A DNA stretch of 35,007 bases from Bacteroidota bacterium (lineage in GTDB: Bacteria > Bacteroidota > Ignavibacteria > UBA10030 > UBA6906): positions 1-35,007 of the forward strand of contig JAGDMK010000005.1 of assembly GCA_017860635.1 (NCBI GenBank). The letters run 5' to 3'. Each line of letters begins with the position of its first letter. Position 1 is the stretch's first letter. The position numbers were made by a program, and so were the translations under genes. Below, in pieces: positions 23,838 to 32,829 of the stretch. Under the pieces are notes generated by a model, which saw only the letters and a program-made list of their open reading frames with translations, was not told where the DNA came from and searched no databases.

Positions 23838-25109
23838 ATGAACACGGCAGAACCACTTGAATCAGCATTTGCACGCGCACGCGACCAGTATGCGGCGCTC
23901 GGCGTCGAGGTAGATCAGGCCCTCGCCTCACTTCGCTCCATCGCATTGTCCCTGCATTGCTGGCAGGGCGACGATGTGCACGGTTTTGAGCGCAAGCCCG
24001 ACGCGGCATCCTCGGGCGGGATCCAGGTGACAGGTGCATATCCAGGGGCGGCCAGGACGATCGACGAATTGCGCGGCGACCTTCAGAAGGCATACAGCCT
24101 GATTCCGGGATCCCACCGGTTGAACCTCCACGCGATGTACGGGGATTTCGGCTCGCGGGTTGTCGATCGGGATCAGATCGAACCGGCACACTTTCTGAGC
24201 TGGATGGACTGGTGCCGCGAGCACCACCTGGGCCTGGATTTCAACGCGACGTGCTTCGGGCATCCCCGGGCGGATACCGGGTTCACGCTCAGCAGTACGG
24301 ACACGGGCATCCGGAATTTCTGGATCGAGCATGTCCGCCGGTGCAGGGAGATCGGTGCTGTCATCGGAAAGACTCTGGGTACGGCATGCGTGCATAATCT
24401 CTGGATTCCCGACGGCGCAAAAGACATCACCGTGCGCCGCCATCTGCATCGCACGATCCTGAAGGAGTCGCTGGACGCAATCTACGCACGTCCCTACGAC
24501 AAGGACGACCTGCGGGATGCCGTGGAGAGCAAGTTGTTTGGCATCGGGAGCGAGTCGTTCGTCGTAGGGTCCCATGAGTTCTACATGGGCTATGCCCTGG
24601 CTCACCACCTGATGCTCTGCCTGGATCTTGGCCATTTCCATCCCACCGAATCCGTCGCGGACAAGGTCTCTGCGTTGCTGCACTACACGGACGACCTCCT
24701 CCTCCATGTGAGCAGGGGCGTTCGCTGGGACAGCGACCACGTGGTGATCATGAATGATGAAATAACAACGCTTGCGGAAGAGATCGTAAGGGCGGACGCG
24801 CTGGGCCGTGTCCGCATCGCCCTGGATTTCTTCGACGGCAGCATGAACCGCATCGGGGCCTGGGTCCTCGGATCACGATCCACGCTCAAAGCCCTCCTGC
24901 GCGCGTTGCTTGAACCCCGGGAACGGCTCACTGCACTTGAAGCGGAAGGCAATCTGTTCGCGCGCATGGCGCTTCTGGAGGATCTGAAGACCATGCCTGT
25001 CGGCGTCGTCTGGGATTACTACTGTTCCCGGGAAGACGTGCCGACGGGCGAGGCCCTGCGCGAAGCGATCCACTCGTACGAACAACAGGTACTGGCGCGC
25101 CGTGGATAA
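23838..25109 (+). CDS. rhaA: L-rhamnose isomerase
   Basis: RhaA converts L-rhamnose to L-rhamnulose, the first step of rhamnose breakdown. The 423-residue product matches the family throughout. Near the N terminus it has SLHCWQGDDVHGFE. The metal-binding TIM-barrel residues lie in SHEFYMGYALAHH, CLDLGHFHPTE and IALDFFDGSMNRIGAW, and the end of the protein contains WDYYCSREDVP. The frame is open upstream to 23634, but MNTAEPLESAFARARDQYAALGV matches the usual start. No rhamnulokinase, aldolase, mutarotase or rhamnose transporter is nearby, so the rest of the pathway is elsewhere, or the enzyme serves another aldose. The next gene overlaps its stop by 8 bases. Confidence 0.96.
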   Translation: MNTAEPLESAFARARDQYAALGVEVDQALASLRSIALSLHCWQGDDVHGFERKPDAASSGGIQVTGAYPGAARTIDELRGDLQKAYSLIPGSHRLNLHAMYGDFGSRVVDRDQIEPAHFLSWMDWCREHHLGLDFNATCFGHPRADTGFTLSSTDTGIRNFWIEHVRRCREIGAVIGKTLGTACVHNLWIPDGAKDITVRRHLHRTILKESLDAIYARPYDKDDLRDAVESKLFGIGSESFVVGSHEFYMGYALAHHLMLCLDLGHFHPTESVADKVSALLHYTDDLLLHVSRGVRWDSDHVVIMNDEITTLAEEIVRADALGRVRIALDFFDGSMNRIGAWVLGSRSTLKALLRALLEPRERLTALEAEGNLFARMALLEDLKTMPVGVVWDYYCSREDVPTGEALREAIHSYEQQVLARRG

Positions 25110-25734
25110 CGTGAACGGCGAATCGCAGTGGCTGATCTGGGCCAGGGAACTGCAGGCGCTCGCCCAGACGGGTCTGACCTTTGCCGTGGGCGAGTATGAT
25201 CTCGCGCGCTACAGACGGTTGATGGAGCTTGCTGCAGAGATCACCGCGCACTCGACGGGAGCTTCCGTGGATGCGCTCACCGAGGATTTCATGCAGCAAC
25301 CCGGATACGCAACCCCGAAAGTGGATGTTCGGGGCGCCGTGGTGCGCGAAAACAGCATTCTGCTGGTTCAGGAGCGTGCAGACGGCCGGTGGTGCATGCC
25401 GGGCGGATGGGCCGATGTGGGTGAGCTTCCTTCGGTGATGGTGGCTCGCGAAGTGCTTGAGGAAAGCGGACTCGTGGTCCGCCCGCGCAAGGTGGTCGGC
25501 GTGTTTGACGCGAACCGGAGCGGCATCCCTCAGGCATTCTATCATGCATATAAAGTAGTGTTTCTCTGTGATGTGCTCGGGGGAGAGATCCGCGGGAGCG
25601 ATGAGACACTTGACGCGCGGTTCTTCCCGTTTACCAGTATACCACAGCTCTCATCCGCGCGGACAAACGAACGGCACCTGGCTGAGATCCAGGCCCATCT
25701 TGCGGATCCGGCCAGACCCACGGCGTTTGACTAA
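25102..25734 (+). CDS. Nudix hydrolase with N-terminal Nudix_N domain
   Basis: The 210-residue enzyme has an N-terminal helical segment (about 8-68, WLIWARELQALAQTGLTF... YDLARYRRLMELA) typical of Nudix_N-type ADP-ribose/nucleoside-diphosphate hydrolases. A complete Nudix box follows at residues 102-124 (GWADVGE, seven residues, REVLEESGL), which places magnesium for cleavage of a diphosphate bond. Substrate is unknown; ADP-ribose or a nucleotide sugar is plausible. Two GTG starts are possible: 25102, which overlaps the rhaA stop by 8 bases, and 25111, which avoids the overlap. Neither has a strong ribosome-binding site. The overlap suggests co-expression with RhaA. Confidence 0.88.
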   Translation: MDNVNGESQWLIWARELQALAQTGLTFAVGEYDLARYRRLMELAAEITAHSTGASVDALTEDFMQQPGYATPKVDVRGAVVRENSILLVQERADGRWCMPGGWADVGELPSVMVAREVLEESGLVVRPRKVVGVFDANRSGIPQAFYHAYKVVFLCDVLGGEIRGSDETLDARFFPFTSIPQLSSARTNERHLAEIQAHLADPARPTAFD

Positions 25735-25783
25735 TGTCAAGACACGAGATCTGCGCACATCGAGTGATCGGAGACAGTCCCGC

Positions 25784-27004
25784 ATGACACATCTGTTGCT
25801 CCTCGTACCCACGCTCCTCCTCGCACAGGGCCTCTCATTCGACGGACTGCTCCGGCAGATCGGACCGATGCCTCCCGCACAGCGCACCGCTCATGTCGAG
25901 ACGTTCCTCGCCGGACGAGCACTTCCTCTCGTGGAGTCGGACACTCTGCTCACATTTGTGTGGTATGGTGTCGCGGACAGCGTGTTCGTCAACGGGGCAC
26001 TGCAGGACGGATGGAGCAAACCCGCACGCATGGATCAGATTCGGTGTGCGGCAACAGAATCCGGACCGTCGATCTTCTACAAGCGCTATACCGTTCCCCG
26101 CGATGCGCGGCTGGAATACCAATTGGTCGTCAACGGGAGGTCGATGCTCGATCCGGGCAATGTCCGCCGGACGGCGAACGGGGACTTCTCAAACTCGGAG
26201 GCGGTCATGCCCGGGTTTGTCGCAACGCACTGGACAGCAGTCCGCGCCGAAGTGCCTCACGGAACGCTGGACACGCTGCTGTTCACTCCGCGTGACACCA
26301 CGTTGCGGGCAAGGAGGGTGATAGTGTATGTTCCCCCCGGGGTGAGCCGCGTCGATCACGCTCGAACGCCTGCGAAACAGCCCGGGGACATTGTCTCAGC
26401 CGATCTGCCCAGCATATATATCCATGACGGCGAGTCGGCGCTCCGGTACATGGCTGTGACCACCATTCTGGAGAATATGCTCGCCGCCCGCGAACTTCCC
26501 CCGGTTGTTGCAGTGTTTGTCCCGCCTGTTGAGCGAAGCGCGGAGTATGCCGGCGCCAAGCTCACCCCATTCATCAATGCCCTTGCCGACGAGCTGGTGC
26601 CGATGATTGAACAGCGCTATCCGGTTGCACCTGTCTCAGCGAAGCGCGGCACAATGGGCATCTCACACGGCGGTCATGTGGCCATTGCAGCAGGGCTTGC
26701 ACGTCCGGATGTATTCGGCCTATGTTCCGGACAGTCTCCCACCATCACCCCCATACTTTCCGTGCTGTTGGATGTCCGCAAACGCTCAGCGCCGTTTCCG
26801 TCCGGATTCCGTCTCTATCAGCAATGCGGCCTCTTCGACATCGTGTCGGAGCAGTACCGTTTCCTGACATTGAACCGTGAGTTCAGCAGGCAGGTTGATG
26901 CGCTCCCCATCCAGCATCTCTACGCTGAAACCAGCGACGGGCACGATTGGCCAAGCTGGCGGGAACGAGTCCCGGAGATTCTTCGTTTCTTCTTCATGCA
27001 CTAA
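25784..27004 (+). CDS. Secreted alpha/beta-hydrolase, esterase D/enterochelin-esterase-like
   Basis: The 406-residue protein has a short signal peptide (MTHLLLLVPTLLLAQG). An N-terminal immunoglobulin-like E-set domain (about 50-145) includes VWYGVADSVFVNGAL and IFYKRYTVPRDARLEYQLVVNG. The esterase domain (about 155-406) follows. The probable catalytic triad is S294 in GISHGG, D352 in CGLFD and H387 in SDGHDW. This E-set plus esterase layout is that of Fes-type siderophore esterases and of feruloyl/acetyl-xylan-type esterases. The substrate here is unknown. The frame is open to 25568 but overlaps the Nudix gene; the ATG at 25784 has GGAG 10 nt upstream. M64 and DUF2911 genes follow with small gaps. 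Confidence 0.85.
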   Translation: MTHLLLLVPTLLLAQGLSFDGLLRQIGPMPPAQRTAHVETFLAGRALPLVESDTLLTFVWYGVADSVFVNGALQDGWSKPARMDQIRCAATESGPSIFYKRYTVPRDARLEYQLVVNGRSMLDPGNVRRTANGDFSNSEAVMPGFVATHWTAVRAEVPHGTLDTLLFTPRDTTLRARRVIVYVPPGVSRVDHARTPAKQPGDIVSADLPSIYIHDGESALRYMAVTTILENMLAARELPPVVAVFVPPVERSAEYAGAKLTPFINALADELVPMIEQRYPVAPVSAKRGTMGISHGGHVAIAAGLARPDVFGLCSGQSPTITPILSVLLDVRKRSAPFPSGFRLYQQCGLFDIVSEQYRFLTLNREFSRQVDALPIQHLYAETSDGHDWPSWRERVPEILRFFFMH

Positions 27005-27021
27005 CACCAGAGGAGAGATAC

Positions 27022-28476
27022 ATGCGGTTGCGAATATTCTGTCTTGCCGGCCTTGTCGGCTTCGGTCTGCTGTGGATGACTTCCGCGGGTTCGGTGGCAG
27101 CAGCGCAGGCTGCGGATGCCTACTCCCGGTACTTCGGCGCGTCAACCATGCGTGTCGACTACTACCACACAGGGACGAAAGGCGAGGAGCGGTTCAGTCT
27201 CGATTGCGTCTACGAGGAGGGGCCGTGGCCCGGATCGAAGACGCAGCTCCTGGACACGCTGAACCTTGGGGAGTTTCTTGTTCGCGTCTACGACCGGGCG
27301 ACGAACGTGCTCATTTACTCACGCGGGTTCTCATCGGTCTTCAATGAGTGGCAGACGACGGACGAAGCAGCAGCGGGGGTGTACCGGACATTTGGAGAGA
27401 CGGTGCGTTTTCCATTTCCCCTCCGTGCGGTTCAGGTAAGCATCTCGCGGCGGGACAAGCGGCTGGTATTCCGGGAATTGTTCTCGACCGTCATTGATCC
27501 GGTTGACCCCACGGTGGTCCGCCGTGAAAAGCGTCCGGCTCCCTTTGCCGTGAAAGCGCTGATGCAGAACGGTCCGTCAACGCAGAAGGTGGACATCCTC
27601 ATCCTCGGAGACGGCTACAGCAAGGCCGATCTGGAGAAATTCCGGAAAGACGCCGCGCATTTCAATGAGGTGATGTTCGGCACGCGCCCCTTCGCGCAGA
27701 GGAAGAAGGACTTCAACGTGTGGACGATAGAGGTCGTGTCCGATGAATCGGGAATTGACGTGCCGGACAAGAACGTCTGGAAATCGAATGCGCTTGGTTG
27801 CGCGTATAATACGTTCGGGTCTCCCCGGTATGCCCTGACCACGGAAAACCGGACCCTGCGCGATATCGCAGCGGCGGCCCCATATGACCATCTCTGTATC
27901 ATCGTCAACGACACACGGTACGGCGGGGGAGGGATCTTCAACCAGTATACGACAACGTACACGAAGGAAGAAAAGGACAGCCAGAAGTGGCAGATGGATT
28001 ATGTGTACGTGCACGAGTTCGGTCATTCGTTCGGCGGGCTGGGAGACGAGTACTACAATGCGGAAACCGGATACAACGAGTTCTATCCCGCCGGCGTCGA
28101 GCCGTGGGAGCCGAACATCACCGCACTGCTGGATAAGCAGAACGTGAAGTGGAAAGAGTTTCTCACTCCCGGGATTGCCGTCCCTACGGTGTGGCAGAAA
28201 GCGGCATTCGACAGCATCGAGACACTCCGGGGAAAACTGGACCGGCTGGCTCCCGACTACTACGAAAAGCGGGAACCGCTCTACCGCGCATCATCGGTGA
28301 TCCTTCGTTCACCGGGGTTCGCCGGAAAGGTAGGAGTCTTCGAGGGAGCAGGGTACGTGTCACGCGGCCTCTATCGCCCATCCCTTGATTGCAGAATGTT
28401 CTCATTGAGTCTCGTGGACTTTGACCCCGTGTGCAGCGCGGCGATTGAACGTGTAATTGACCAGTACTCACGATAG
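27022..28476 (+). CDS. Secreted M64-family (IgA-peptidase-like) metallopeptidase
   Basis: The 484-residue product has a signal peptide (about 1-30) and an N-terminal beta domain typical of M64 proteins (about 35-170, with YYHTGTKGEERFSLD). The catalytic domain opens with VDILILGDGYSKADLEKFRKD. Its zinc motif is HEFGH at 331-335, followed by SFGGLGDEYY, with D342 the likely third ligand. Family members include the IgA peptidase of Clostridium ramosum, but most are uncharacterised and common in Bacteroidota, so an antibody-cleaving role should not be assumed. The ATG at 27022 has GAGGAGAG upstream and is 17 nt after the esterase stop. The 25 in-frame codons before it overlap that gene. Confidence 0.9.
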   Translation: MRLRIFCLAGLVGFGLLWMTSAGSVAAAQAADAYSRYFGASTMRVDYYHTGTKGEERFSLDCVYEEGPWPGSKTQLLDTLNLGEFLVRVYDRATNVLIYSRGFSSVFNEWQTTDEAAAGVYRTFGETVRFPFPLRAVQVSISRRDKRLVFRELFSTVIDPVDPTVVRREKRPAPFAVKALMQNGPSTQKVDILILGDGYSKADLEKFRKDAAHFNEVMFGTRPFAQRKKDFNVWTIEVVSDESGIDVPDKNVWKSNALGCAYNTFGSPRYALTTENRTLRDIAAAAPYDHLCIIVNDTRYGGGGIFNQYTTTYTKEEKDSQKWQMDYVYVHEFGHSFGGLGDEYYNAETGYNEFYPAGVEPWEPNITALLDKQNVKWKEFLTPGIAVPTVWQKAAFDSIETLRGKLDRLAPDYYEKREPLYRASSVILRSPGFAGKVGVFEGAGYVSRGLYRPSLDCRMFSLSLVDFDPVCSAAIERVIDQYSR

Positions 28477-28485
28477 GAGGCACGT

Positions 28486-29313
28486 ATGAAACGCATTGTG
28501 GCAATTGTCCTTGCTCTGGCTGTGTATGCCGGTTCAGTATGGTCTCAGACCACTCCCCGCGTTCCGCGGCTGAGTCAGGGGGCCAAGGTGTCTCAGTTTG
28601 TCGGGCTGAGTGAAGTCTCTGTGACCTATCACCGGCCGGGCGTCAAAGGACGCCAGATCTGGGGAAACGTGGTGAAGTACAACGAGGCCTGGCGTGCCGG
28701 TGCCAACGAGCCGACGCTCCTCACCCTGAGTGATGAAGTGACGATCGCGGGGAAGAAGATCGGTGCAGGGACCTACCGACTGGTGGTCTTCCCGTACCAG
28801 ACGGGTGACTGGAAGTTCATCCTCAACAGTGAAGTCAAGAACTGGGGGAGCATCTACGATCCCAAATTCGACACTCTCACAGTTGCAGTGAAACCCGAAG
28901 CGGGACCACACGAAGAGTGGATGACGTTCACATTCAAGGATCTCACGCCGACGTCCGCCCGTCTCGAGCTGGCCTGGGAGAAGGTGCGCCTTTCTCTGCC
29001 GATGGAATTCAATACGCTGTCAAAGATTCAGGCATCGGTTGGCAACTGGCAGATGCTCGCCAGCGCAGCGAAGTTTGCTGCGGACAACGGCATGTATCTC
29101 ACCGAAGGGCTCGGGTGGGCCGACCGGGCGATCGCACTGGAGAAGAACCCCCGCACGCTCCAGGTGAAGGCCGAAGTGCTGGCGAAGATGGGGAAGAATG
29201 CGGACGCGATTGCGCTGGGAGAAGAGGCAGTGAAACTTGCCAAAGCAAAGGATCCCAAAGCCAATACGGGTCAGCTGGATGCACTCATCAATGAGTGGAA
29301 AGGGAAGAAGTAA
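28486..29313 (+). CDS. DUF2911 domain protein with TPR-like tail
   Basis: The 275-residue exported protein has a signal peptide ending near VWSQ. The DUF2911 domain is at about 24-170, with the family hallmarks VSVTYHRPGVKGRQIWG, WRAGANEPT, IAGKKIGAGTYRL and FILNSE. The C-terminal 100 residues are helical and resemble one or two tetratricopeptide units (LGWADRAIALEKNPRTLQVKAEVLAKMGK). DUF2911 is frequent in Bacteroidota and its function is unknown. It starts 9 nt after the M64 stop with GGAGG before the ATG, so the two are co-transcribed. Confidence 0.88.
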   Translation: MKRIVAIVLALAVYAGSVWSQTTPRVPRLSQGAKVSQFVGLSEVSVTYHRPGVKGRQIWGNVVKYNEAWRAGANEPTLLTLSDEVTIAGKKIGAGTYRLVVFPYQTGDWKFILNSEVKNWGSIYDPKFDTLTVAVKPEAGPHEEWMTFTFKDLTPTSARLELAWEKVRLSLPMEFNTLSKIQASVGNWQMLASAAKFAADNGMYLTEGLGWADRAIALEKNPRTLQVKAEVLAKMGKNADAIALGEEAVKLAKAKDPKANTGQLDALINEWKGKK

Positions 29314-29398
29314 TAAATCAGCGGCAAGTCGCAGGCATGGCTGGCACATCCCAGTCCGCTTCCTGTGACCTCATCGCTCTTGCGTGAACACACATCGA

Positions 29399-29431
29399 CC
29401 GGAGGCACAGTCTGAAGGGACTGGCCTCCGG
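29399..29431. terminator. Hairpin in the convergent gap after the DUF2911 gene
   Basis: CCGGAGGCACAGTC (29399-29412) pairs with GACTGGCCTCCGG (29419-29431) as a 13-bp stem with one bulged base and a 6-nt loop. It lies between the DUF2911 gene and the minus-strand outer-membrane-type gene, where a bidirectional terminator is expected. There is no T-run. The rest of 29314-29574 shows nothing recognisable. Confidence 0.45.
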
Positions 29432-29574
29432 CTACCGATTTCAGTTTCGGTTTCCACCATCTCCTTCTAAAGCCAAACCCACGGCAATAGACTCATTCCA
29501 TCTGCCATACCGCAGGTCGTGCATTCGAAATGCGCTGCGGCCTTCAGTGATTGGCGTGGCCTGGTCGTGAAACG

Positions 29575-31290
29575 CTAATCCCCGAACCGCGGATTCACGA
29601 TGTTGCTGTAAATGGATCCGAACGTGAAGCTGATGCCAATTCCTCCATAGTAGTAGTAACTCGTTTCGAGTTCCTTCCGGTGCAAGAGAACCTGATCAGG
29701 AGTCGCTCCAGATTTCGGAAGACCCAGCTGATCGTGGACAATCGAGACTGTTCCGGCGGTCCAGAGGGAAAAGCCCTCCCAGAGCCTGATGGAAAGCTTG
29801 CTCTCAAACTCAATCCGGTGCTTGGTGAGGTCGTGCAGATACTGCGATACTTCTGCCTGGATATGGATGGTTCCCCAGAGCTCCTTCAAGTCAAGTCCGA
29901 TCGAAAGCGAGTGCAAATAGAGTGACTCGTTCGTGCGGTCGTATATCGTTTCCTCAAGATACGACGCGAAGATGTAGCCCAGGCGATACGTGAGAGGGAA
30001 TTGTCGGCGGCTGTGTTCCGAATAGGGAAAGAGGTCAAACTCCACTGCAGGCGCCACATGTGCCCACAGCTTCGAATTGTCGTACGTAGAGGAAGAGAGC
30101 TCGCCGAAGAGGCCTACTGACCAGTGTTCGCCTAATCCAATGGCGAACAACGAAGACAGCTTTTCGCTTCGTGCAACACTAAGGATGGTGGAACCGGAAA
30201 AGTCAAACCTGTTCTCCGCGTAGCTCATGGAATAGCCCAGTCTGATTTTCAGGAGCTGTGTCACGCGGCTGCCTGAGACAGAACCTCCGAATTTCATGTC
30301 CTTGCTTGATTTCTCCCCCTGCAATTCGGCGCTGATATCGGTGTTGAATACCCAGCTGTCCCACGGATCGACGCGTGGAGCAGCGGGCGCATTCCAATCA
30401 GGGAAGTCGATCCTGGCGTGGAGGCCGAGAGGTGTACGTGCGAGGTATCGCGTGAGCCCCAGCTTGGCGGTGGTTGTGAGTTTCTGTCGGATCAACTCGT
30501 CCGTGTCTGATGCCAGTGTGTAGAACCTGAGAGTATCGACCAGTCCGGAAAACCCCTTGTAGCCGACGAAGTTCAAGGAGTATTCTTTTCCCCCGTTGCC
30601 TGCCGCTTTCGTGGTGACGAGCATGTGCACATCTGCCAGCTCCTTGTCCCGCACGTAGTGTACAAACGTCAGTTCTGTTTTCAGAAAATCCTCATCACAT
30701 CCGTTCTTGCAGTCCACAAAGAGCCTTGGAATCCATGGAGGGGTCGTGGCGGAAGCGGTGGCTGGGGTTGGCCGTATAGAAGCTGCCTTCGGACCGCGAG
30801 GCTGGTGCTGATTCGGCGGAGTGTTGCTATCCAGGATTGCGGTTATTCCGAGGCGCAACGTGAGATTCTCCGCATCGTACACACCGACAATTCCGAACGC
30901 AGAGCGAAGGACCGGAAGCAATGATTCGAGCGGCACAAAGAAGTTGTCATTTACAGAGATCACACTTGCCGAGAGCCGGTGGTCTGTCGATCCGTTGCCC
31001 GCAACTATAGCGACAGCGACGGCGGCTCGATCAGAGAGAATCAGATACCGGTCGGGGGTGCCGAGAACAGCTCTGCGGGCCGCGAGATCGTGCGAAAGAG
31101 GGAGAGAGCACACTTCTGCAATGTCGGTAAGCGAGGCGTAGGCAATACCGTTGGACTGAAAGATCCCGATCACACTGGTGCGGCCAGGATTTGCCTCGAA
31201 TATGATCCTCACAGTGTTGCCTTGTCCGAATCCGCCCACCGAGACGAACAGTACCAAATGCAGTAGTGAGAGGAGTTTCCTCCCCGGCAT
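29575..31290 (-). CDS. Outer-membrane-type protein with copper-amine-oxidase-N-like domain, function unknown
   Basis: The 571-residue product starts with a signal peptide (MPGRKLLSLLHLVLFVSVGGFGQG). Residues about 30-150 resemble the copper-amine-oxidase N-terminal/stalk-type domain found in many exported proteins (IAYASLTDIAEVC... NDNFFVPLESLLPVLRSAFG). A Pro/Ala/Thr linker follows. Next is a conserved-looking segment, RLFVDCKNGCDEDFLKTEL, then FVHYVRDKELADVHMLVTT, which I associate with unnamed Bacteroidota proteins. The remaining 330 residues alternate like a beta-barrel (for example YRLGYIFASYLEETIY) and the end is NPRFGD. C-x4-C in DCKNGC may form a disulfide. The ATG at 31290 is preferred over an open frame 22 codons longer because it starts the signal peptide. 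Confidence 0.7.
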   Translation of the reverse strand: MPGRKLLSLLHLVLFVSVGGFGQGNTVRIIFEANPGRTSVIGIFQSNGIAYASLTDIAEVCSLPLSHDLAARRAVLGTPDRYLILSDRAAVAVAIVAGNGSTDHRLSASVISVNDNFFVPLESLLPVLRSAFGIVGVYDAENLTLRLGITAILDSNTPPNQHQPRGPKAASIRPTPATASATTPPWIPRLFVDCKNGCDEDFLKTELTFVHYVRDKELADVHMLVTTKAAGNGGKEYSLNFVGYKGFSGLVDTLRFYTLASDTDELIRQKLTTTAKLGLTRYLARTPLGLHARIDFPDWNAPAAPRVDPWDSWVFNTDISAELQGEKSSKDMKFGGSVSGSRVTQLLKIRLGYSMSYAENRFDFSGSTILSVARSEKLSSLFAIGLGEHWSVGLFGELSSSTYDNSKLWAHVAPAVEFDLFPYSEHSRRQFPLTYRLGYIFASYLEETIYDRTNESLYLHSLSIGLDLKELWGTIHIQAEVSQYLHDLTKHRIEFESKLSIRLWEGFSLWTAGTVSIVHDQLGLPKSGATPDQVLLHRKELETSYYYYGGIGISFTFGSIYSNIVNPRFGD

Positions 31291-31429
31291 GAAGAATGTC
31301 TCGAGTCTGTTCAACACGATGCAGTGGCGTGCCGCGCCGACAGTGGCCAGCGCCAAAGGTCTGGGGTGCTGATCGGGGGCACGCGTGCGAGCTCAACCGC
31401 TCTTGACCTCTTCACCTGCGGGAACGCAA

Positions 31430-32797
31430 CTATGCTGCCTCGTGTCCGAGGGAGCGCCTATTGACTCTGGAATCTGCCGCAGGTATATGTTGCCGGCCGA
31501 TGCTGTGATATTCTATCCCCATCTCGGCGAGACGGTCAGGTTCGAACAAATTGCGGCCATCGAAAATGACCGGTCGTTCCAGTGTCCTGCGGATGAAATT
31601 CAGATCGGGGTTCCGGAATTCATTCCATTCAGTCGCGATGATGAGTGCATCTGCACCGGAAAGCGAAGCATACATGTCGCCCGCATATTCGATCGAATCG
31701 CCGAGCGCCCGTCTTGAATTCTCCATGGCTTCCGGGTCATACGCTATCACCGAGGCATGACGTTCGGTCAGGCCCCTGGCAATGCTGTGTGCGGGCGCCT
31801 CCCGCACGTCGTCGGTGTTGGGTTTGAACGCAAGTCCCCACAACGCAAACCGCTTGCCCGAGACATCCCCTTCATAGAAATCCACGATGCGGTTCACGAA
31901 AAGGTCACGCTGGTGTTCGTTCACGCGAAGCACGGCTTTCAGGATTTCAAAGCTGTAGTCATTTTCAGAAGCCAGGAAATCCAGTGCCTGCACGTCCTTG
32001 GGAAAGCAGCTTCCGCCATACCCGAGACCCGGGTAGAGAAACTGCGGGCCAATTCGGCTGTCTTTGCCCATGCCCGCCCTGACCCGATCCACGTTCGCGC
32101 CCACCTTTTCACAGACATTAGCGATCTCATTGATGAAGCTGATCTTCATTGCAAGGAATGCGTTTGACGCATATTTCACCAGCTCTGCGGACCGTTCGTC
32201 CATCACCAGGATCGGATTGCCGTTGCGGACAAACGGCTCGTACAGTCCTTTCATAATCTCCCCTGCCGTTGCGCTGGCGGTCCCGATCACAACCCTCTCC
32301 GGTTTCAGGAAATCGTTCACCGCCACCCCCTCGCGCAGAAATTCCGGATTTGACACGACGTCGAAATCCTGGCCTGCTTTCAGTCCTCGTGATTCGAGTA
32401 CCTCCCGGAGGCGGCTGGCAGTGCCCACCGGGACCGTGCTCTTCGTGACAATCACCGTATAGCGCTTGATGAGCGTTGACAATTCATGCACGGTTTGGAG
32501 AACAGATGAGAGGTTCGCCGAACCGTCGTCGTTCGGTGGCGTTGGAAGCGTCAGGAAGATCACTTCGGCATGCTCAACAGCCTCCGTGAGTGATCTGGTG
32601 AATGCGACACGATGCTCCCGCTGGTTGCGCTCGAGCAGCGATTCCAATCCGGGTTCATAGATCGGGAGTCGACCTGACTGCAAGGTGCCGAGTTTTTCCC
32701 GGTCGACATCCATGAACGTGACATAGTTGCCCATTTCGGCAAAACAAATGCCGGACACCAGTCCAACGTACCCAGTGCCTATGATGGAAATTCTCAT
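31430..32797 (-). CDS. ugd: UDP-glucose 6-dehydrogenase (nucleotide-sugar dehydrogenase)
   Basis: The enzyme oxidises UDP-glucose twice to UDP-glucuronate with NAD. The 455-residue product has the N-terminal Rossmann motif IGTGYVGLVSG and the acidic NAD-ribose residue D30 (FMDVDREKL). It also has TKSTVPVGT, SNPEFLREG and the catalytic cysteine C264 in GLGYGGSCFPKD, then the third domain WGLAFKPNTDDVREAPA. The family also contains GDP-mannose dehydrogenases. The UXS gene just upstream makes UDP-glucose the likely substrate, since its product feeds that enzyme. The last 20 residues extend beyond the usual end. Confidence 0.94.
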   Translation of the reverse strand: MRISIIGTGYVGLVSGICFAEMGNYVTFMDVDREKLGTLQSGRLPIYEPGLESLLERNQREHRVAFTRSLTEAVEHAEVIFLTLPTPPNDDGSANLSSVLQTVHELSTLIKRYTVIVTKSTVPVGTASRLREVLESRGLKAGQDFDVVSNPEFLREGVAVNDFLKPERVVIGTASATAGEIMKGLYEPFVRNGNPILVMDERSAELVKYASNAFLAMKISFINEIANVCEKVGANVDRVRAGMGKDSRIGPQFLYPGLGYGGSCFPKDVQALDFLASENDYSFEILKAVLRVNEHQRDLFVNRIVDFYEGDVSGKRFALWGLAFKPNTDDVREAPAHSIARGLTERHASVIAYDPEAMENSRRALGDSIEYAGDMYASLSGADALIIATEWNEFRNPDLNFIRRTLERPVIFDGRNLFEPDRLAEMGIEYHSIGRQHIPAADSRVNRRSLGHEAA

Positions 32798-32829
32798 CCT
32801 GATTCCTGAAATGTGCGAGGAATAGTTCT

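Noticed and set aside
27022-28476. Naming the M64 protein an IgA protease
   Set aside because: Only a few members of the family are shown to cut immunoglobulin; the motif supports a zinc peptidase, not the substrate.
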